Assembly (NCBI GenBank): GCA_009692845.1 | Contig: SHYK01000005.1 | Coordinates: 37,975-101,974, forward strand | Source: Chloroflexota bacterium | GTDB taxonomy: Bacteria; Chloroflexota; UBA6077; SHYK01 | Direction of reading: 5' to 3' | DNA: 64,000 bases | Shown: one piece after another, positions 59,492 through 64,000 of the stretch | Layout: each line of letters begins with the position of its first letter | How positions within the stretch are numbered: the stretch's first letter is position 1 | The notes under the pieces: model-generated | Told to the model about the DNA's origin: nothing | Seen by the model: the letters and a program-made list of their open reading frames with translations, nothing else | The model's database searches: none | Translations under genes and position numbers: made by a program

Positions 59492-60670
59492 CTAGACGAC
59501 GCCCAGGCCCACGTAATTCTCGGCGAGGCTCGTCATGGCGGCTCTTGAGGTCGTGATGTAGCGGAGCTGTGAGAGCTGCAACTGCTGCTGGAAGCTCGAA
59601 TCTTCACCGTCGCCGAGCTTATGGAGCATCTCGGAATACCACCAGGAAAAGTGCTGGACTCGCCACACTCGTCGCAGGCAGGTACCGGAGTAGCTCTCGA
59701 GAAGATCGGTCCGTCCCGAGCGGTACCAATCCACCATTGCATCCGCCAGGACTCGTGCATCAAAGATCGCGAGATTCATTCCCTTGGCCCCGGTCGGCGG
59801 GACGATATGGGCAGCATCTCCGGCGAGGAAGAGCCGCCGGTATCGCATGGGCTCGATCACGTAGCTGCGGATATCGGTGATGCCCTTCTCTACGATGGGG
59901 CCCTCGTTCAGGGTCCAATCGGGGTCTGGGAATCGCGCGTGCAGCTCATTCCAGATCCGGTCGTCGGACCAATTCTGAATGACTTCGTTGGTTGCACACT
60001 GCAAGTACAGACGAGTGAGCTGGGGCGAGCGCATCGTATGCAAAGCGAATCCTCGCTCGCTGTAGGAGTAGATCAGCTCATCGTTGGAGGGTGGCACCGC
60101 AGCGAATATGCCCAGCCAGGAGAAGGGGTACGTTTTTTGAAACTCGACGACTGCTCCCGACGGAATCGCGGCCCTGGATACTCCGTGAAACCCGTCGCAG
60201 CCGACCACGAAGTCCGCTCGCAACTCCTCAATGGCCTCGTTTCCTCGGAATCTGATCGTCGGTAGATCCGAATCCAGACCATTGATGTCGACCGCTTCAG
60301 ACTCGAAGAGGATTTGGCCGTGGGCATTCAAACGCGCCTCGATCAAGTCCTTCACGACTTCGTGCTGGCCGTAAATGAAGACTGACTTGCCGGTTAGCTC
60401 GGTGAGGGGAATTCGGTGACGGGTCCCGTTGATCATCAGCTCAATGCCGTGATGAACCAGTGCCTCACGACGAAGGCGGTCACCAACCCCGGCCTCGCAG
60501 AGCAGGTCCACCGTGCCCTGCTCGAGCAGGCCCGCTCGCATTCGTCGCTCGACGTATTGGCGCGACCGGCTCTCCAGCACCACCGACTCGATGCCTTCGA
60601 GCGCGAGTAAATGCGAGAGCACGAGCCCGGCCGGACCCGCCCCGATGATTCCGACCTGCGTGCGCATCAT
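59492..60670 (-). CDS. pobA: 4-hydroxybenzoate 3-monooxygenase
   Basis: TQVGIIGAGPAGLVLSHLLALEGIESVVLESRSRQYVERRMRAGLLEQGTVDLL; LAGDAAHIVPPTGAKGMNLAIFDARVLADA. Confidence 0.95.
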   Translation of the reverse strand: MMRTQVGIIGAGPAGLVLSHLLALEGIESVVLESRSRQYVERRMRAGLLEQGTVDLLCEAGVGDRLRREALVHHGIELMINGTRHRIPLTELTGKSVFIYGQHEVVKDLIEARLNAHGQILFESEAVDINGLDSDLPTIRFRGNEAIEELRADFVVGCDGFHGVSRAAIPSGAVVEFQKTYPFSWLGIFAAVPPSNDELIYSYSERGFALHTMRSPQLTRLYLQCATNEVIQNWSDDRIWNELHARFPDPDWTLNEGPIVEKGITDIRSYVIEPMRYRRLFLAGDAAHIVPPTGAKGMNLAIFDARVLADAMVDWYRSGRTDLLESYSGTCLRRVWRVQHFSWWYSEMLHKLGDGEDSSFQQQLQLSQLRYITTSRAAMTSLAENYVGLGVV

Positions 60671-60869
60671 CGAGACACCTCACTGGAGTACGAGAGCGAG
60701 CAGCCCTGCCGAACTTCGTCGACGGGCGGGACCCATTTATCGGCCCGAGCCCCGGTGCGAGTCAAGCGGTCCTAAGTATCCGGGGAGAAGAATTTGAGAG
60801 TTGACTGATTCCGCCTCGCCGTTGCCCGGATGCCCGCCATCTATTGCTGAGTAAGCGCAGCTGGAGGGT

Positions 60870-62456
60870 TCACTGTGGGGCGCTGGCGATGTGAAGGATC
60901 TTTCCTGAGGACGTTGAAATGGGTGGAAGGCGCTGCACCTGCAGAAAGCCGGCCTCCCGCCACATAAGCTCTGCGACTCGCTCGGCAGCCGCGCCCCGGC
61001 CGATGGCGGTCAGAAATGTATTGGCGACGGCGTCTTCGTCCATGGAGCCCAGCCTTGGATGGACCAGCAGCCGTAGCTGGGGGGTGCCGCCTTCGCCTTC
61101 TTGCTCGACGAGCTGGTAGTCGGTGGGGCCGCCACCGAAGCGGGAAGGAAGCAGTTCCTCGAGCACTCGGATGACGTCGACATCCAGAAAAGTGATGCCG
61201 CCGGCGGTGAGCTTCTCGAAGCTGCGAATGGTGTGGAGGTGGGTGGTCCACCCAAGGTCTTCCATGGGGCAGCCACAGGGCTGCTGGGACAAGGTGGCCG
61301 AGTCACCAAGGGAAGCATTGAGGAGGATGAACGAGGCGGTTGGGCGCAGCGAAGAGATAAGAAGAGCCTGGCCAGGGAATAGCCCAGGGACGTCTGCGCC
61401 CGGTTGAATCAGGGCATGGGATTCGTTGAAGACGTGCATGTCATCCGGCGCCTGGGGCGCGAGGCAGCCTTTGGCCACGTAGCTCGCCTCGGTGGAGCCA
61501 TAGGCGGGTGCTACCCGAGCGCCCACCTGGCGAATGGCAGCCATCCGTTCCGATGTGGCCGGCTCTCCCACCACAGTGAACTCGGCTCCCTCGATCTGGA
61601 CGCCGGTTGATGCCGCCGCTGCGCACAGCCGGACCGCGTTACTCACAAAGGTATGTATGTGGGGGGGGCCGCCCGACCGGAGCACCCCTTGCATCCACAT
61701 CAAAATCGGCCCGAGGTTGTCCAGGGGCACGTATTCCATGGGCGGTAGACGGACGCCAGCCGCCAAGCTGGCCCACCGTAGCAGGCGCCCACTCCAGAGA
61801 TAACGCGCGCCGAGGCCGGCCGCAGATGGATCCACCGATGAGAACCAGCGGGACGGACGAGCCTGGGCGATGCTGTATTCCAACAGGTGGTCGAGCGGCC
61901 AGCCACCCGGCACTCCCCAGATGGCGTGCACCCAGCCCTCCGCTCCGCGAGCGTGCAGGTGTAGGCAGGTGTTGATGGCGCGTTCGCGGTAGCGGGCGGG
62001 GACCATAGATGGCGATCTCCCTCGCCCTCGGCCGCGATCGCCCCAATTGACCTGGGTGCCCATGAGCGGGTTTCGCAGGTTAGCCGGGTCAATCGTCATA
62101 TGGGCGCTGCCCCGGACCACCGGCTGCAATCCCTTCGCCTCTTCTACGGTGAGATAAACGCCCTTCTGATACAGGGTGTGCAAGGCGCCCTCCACCCCCT
62201 CGGCGTTTAGCAGGTTCTCTAGGTCCCCGTACTCACAACCCGCGAAGTTCAGGAGGGGTAAATAGGGGCTGTCCGGGTAGCCGTAAATGGCCCGGCGAGC
62301 GGTCTCAAGCAACGCTTCGGTTCGATGTTCTAGCCGATAGCGCAAGGTGGCCAACGCCTGTTCAAAGGTTAGTCGGTGGCGCAGGCCCTCGGGGATCCCA
62401 ACCAGGAAACGAATCCCGTTGAGCACCTCGCCAATTGAGGGGAGAGATTCTCGCAA
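60870..62456 (-). CDS. PaaK/LuxE-like adenylate-forming enzyme
   Basis: APAYGSTEASYVAKGCLAP; GGITFLDVDVIRVLEELLP; acyl-protein-synthetase-like architecture. Confidence 0.7.
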   Translation of the reverse strand: MRESLPSIGEVLNGIRFLVGIPEGLRHRLTFEQALATLRYRLEHRTEALLETARRAIYGYPDSPYLPLLNFAGCEYGDLENLLNAEGVEGALHTLYQKGVYLTVEEAKGLQPVVRGSAHMTIDPANLRNPLMGTQVNWGDRGRGRGRSPSMVPARYRERAINTCLHLHARGAEGWVHAIWGVPGGWPLDHLLEYSIAQARPSRWFSSVDPSAAGLGARYLWSGRLLRWASLAAGVRLPPMEYVPLDNLGPILMWMQGVLRSGGPPHIHTFVSNAVRLCAAAASTGVQIEGAEFTVVGEPATSERMAAIRQVGARVAPAYGSTEASYVAKGCLAPQAPDDMHVFNESHALIQPGADVPGLFPGQALLISSLRPTASFILLNASLGDSATLSQQPCGCPMEDLGWTTHLHTIRSFEKLTAGGITFLDVDVIRVLEELLPSRFGGGPTDYQLVEQEGEGGTPQLRLLVHPRLGSMDEDAVANTFLTAIGRGAAAERVAELMWREAGFLQVQRLPPISTSSGKILHIASAPQ

Positions 62457-62575
62457 GTTGGTGATGAACCTCTATGCAGTGAATGGCCTCGGGGCCCCGA
62501 ATTCACGTCGCCAATAGAGCAAAGCCGTTGACGTAGTGTCGGGCAATCGTTTCGCCGTATTCGTGCCGCGTTAAC

Positions 62576-62620
62576 TGGTACCCCCGGCGCGACTCGAACG
62601 CGCGACACACGGTTTAGGAA
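62576..62620 (-). tRNA. 3' fragment of a tRNA-Arg(CCT)-like gene (anticodon loop to CCA); putative att site
   Basis: Minus strand TTCCTAAACCGTGTGTCGCGCGTTCGAGTCGCGCCGGGGGTACCA; no matching 5' half adjacent. Confidence 0.75.
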
Positions 62621-62965
62621 TTCAAAAAATACCGTCTGAGGGGGTCCAAACAGGGCTATTCTAGGCACAAACCGTCCCACCGTGTCCACCCGTTTCTGAC
62701 CCCGTAGAGTGTCAGTTAGAGTGTCTTTTTTCGACACACGAAAAACCGCGTGTCAGCCCTTTTCAAGCTGGCCTAGTACCACCGCCGAGGCGATCGATTC
62801 ACCACTCGACGCACCTGCCGACGAGCCGAATAGCGAACCACCGCACCGGGGCCACGGGTCACCGCGCGAGCCGTCCAGAACCACGAATGCAGCCCAGAGG
62901 GCGGGCGCATCATAATGCTGGCGATCTCGGATTCCTGTGGCCTGGTCTTTTATGGAGGATAGCTG

Positions 62966-63706
62966 ATGCACTGCTCGTCATTCCTTGCCAACAGCGTCTT
63001 CATTTCCATCAGGGCAGTTGCCTTCACTCTCTTCCTAATTCTCCCCTCGACCGCCTTCGCCCAAGATCTCATCATCGCCACGGTACCTCCCGACCTGCCC
63101 CACTACGACCGCGACGCTTTTCATGTCTGGATCGATGCAGATGGCGATTGTCAGGACACCCGAGCCGAAGTGCTCATCGAGGAGTCCCTCGCGCCGGTCA
63201 CCTTCCGCGCGTCGAATGAGTGCACGGTTGGTATGGGGGACCGGATCGACCCATACACTGAGACACCGTTGCCCCCTGACGAGGAACCGCCCGCCGGCCC
63301 GATCATGGACGAGTCAACGACGCAGCCCGCAGTGTCCGGGGTTCCTGCTGTGCTCCAAGGGATAGAGCAGCCTACCGCCCCCCCAGCGGAGCCGACTTCG
63401 CCACCTCGTCCAGCTCAACCCACCGCAGTGCCCCTCGTGCCCACCGCAGCGCCCCTCGTGCCCACCGCAGTCCCCTTCGTGCCCACCGCAGTCCCCACGA
63501 CTGCTCCGGTGGCCTCCTCCTATAACGTGGCCCCGTACATCGGACATGGTGATATTGCCAATTGCGGAGATTTCCCCAGCCAAGCCTACGCCCAAGCAGT
63601 CCTCCGGGCCGATCCGTCCGATCCGAACAAACTCGACACCGATCGAGACGGTATCGCCTGCGAGTCGCGGCCGAACCCGAAGGACCTGGTGCGGGTGCCG
63701 CGCTAG
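62966..63706 (+). CDS. Secreted protein: partial HNH/DUF1524-like N-domain, P/T/A/V-rich repeats, C-terminal Excalibur domain
   Basis: VWIDADGDCQDTRAEVLIEESLAPVTFRASNECTVGMGDRIDPYTE; PTAVPLV repeats; CGDFPSQAYAQAVLRADPSDPNKLDTDRDGIACESRP. Confidence 0.82.
   Translation: MHCSSFLANSVFISIRAVAFTLFLILPSTAFAQDLIIATVPPDLPHYDRDAFHVWIDADGDCQDTRAEVLIEESLAPVTFRASNECTVGMGDRIDPYTETPLPPDEEPPAGPIMDESTTQPAVSGVPAVLQGIEQPTAPPAEPTSPPRPAQPTAVPLVPTAAPLVPTAVPFVPTAVPTTAPVASSYNVAPYIGHGDIANCGDFPSQAYAQAVLRADPSDPNKLDTDRDGIACESRPNPKDLVRVPR
63419..63502 (+). repeat. Four 21-bp tandem repeats encoding PTA(V/A)P(L/F)V
   Basis: cccaccgcagtgcccctcgtg and three near copies. Confidence 0.9.
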
Positions 63707-63748
63707 AAGCTCGTCGAATCAGGAACGCGCCTGATCCGACTCCAGCGC

Positions 63749-63871
63749 CTAGCTAGCATCCCCAGAAGCCGCCACGGCCTCACTCCGACCGCAGGCAATG
63801 CACGTCCACCAGCCCCGCCGCCAGGGGTCCAGCTCGATCACCATGTGGCCGCAATGCGACGTGGAAATCAC
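63749..63871 (-). CDS. Possible 40-aa zinc-ribbon microprotein
   Basis: GTG start; ISTSHCGHMVIELDPWRRGWWTCIACGRSEAVAASGDAS*. Confidence 0.35.
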   Translation of the reverse strand: MISTSHCGHMVIELDPWRRGWWTCIACGRSEAVAASGDAS

Positions 63872-64000
63872 CGTGAGACGGCAAGGGAACGCTTCTGGTC
63901 ACGTTACGGTGATCGCGGCATAGTGTCCGGAATAAGCTGAGGAGGCCAACACTGCGTGGCTGCGAGCCCCAATAATGGGGTGATTCACGCCTGCGTTCGT

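Noticed and set aside
29476-62668. Shared TTCTAGGCAC motif near both tRNA-targeted elements (29476-29485 and 62659-62668)
   Set aside because: A single 10-mer match, and its orientation relative to the tRNA differs between the two sites; chance is plausible in 64 kb.
1-64000. CRISPR array
   Set aside because: The only regular arrays seen are the 48-bp contiguous units (no spacers) and the 21-bp coding repeats; neither has repeat-spacer structure, and no cas genes were recognised.

Overview
The 64 kb window is GC-rich bacterial chromosome. Protein similarities suggest an uncultured Chloroflexota-like lineage (inference only). Housekeeping genes: pth(partial)-mfd, aspS, hemW, a polyprenyl synthase, miaA-dapF-dapL-hflX, opuC-type ABC transporter, gpmA, ispH-ispG, pfk, nuoD/nuoI, pobA. 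Three mobile insertions stand out. (1) A complete IS1595-family 'transporter IS' at 6054..8024, with an exact 8-bp target duplication (CAAGTTAG), 25-bp terminal inverted repeats (21/25 identical) and passenger genes. These include a 55-aa membrane ORF (TTG start) absent from the ORF track and coupled to a 205-aa Cys/coiled-coil/TM protein. It sits at the edge of a five-copy 48-bp hairpin repeat array upstream of aspS. (2) A ~13.3 kb element integrated at tRNA-Val(CAC). It is bounded by an exact 47-bp direct repeat (16269..16315 and 29528..29574) that begins at the anticodon loop. It has matching sub-terminal repeats at both ends, an integrase, an excisionase-like HTH, SWIM and RHH small proteins and a primase/helicase. 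Its cargo is RDD/small-membrane genes and GMC oxidoreductase/CoxG/VOC genes. No conjugation or virion genes are visible. (3) The end of a second tRNA-targeted element at a tRNA-Arg(CCT) 3' fragment (62576..62620), followed by a truncated-nuclease/Excalibur chimera. Several otherwise normal genes (dapL, a GAF histidine kinase, a nucleotide cyclase, a PLD protein, a lipoprotein) carry single-nucleotide frameshifts, mostly in short homopolymers. These may be assembly indels. All family assignments come from reading motifs by eye; no database search was run.
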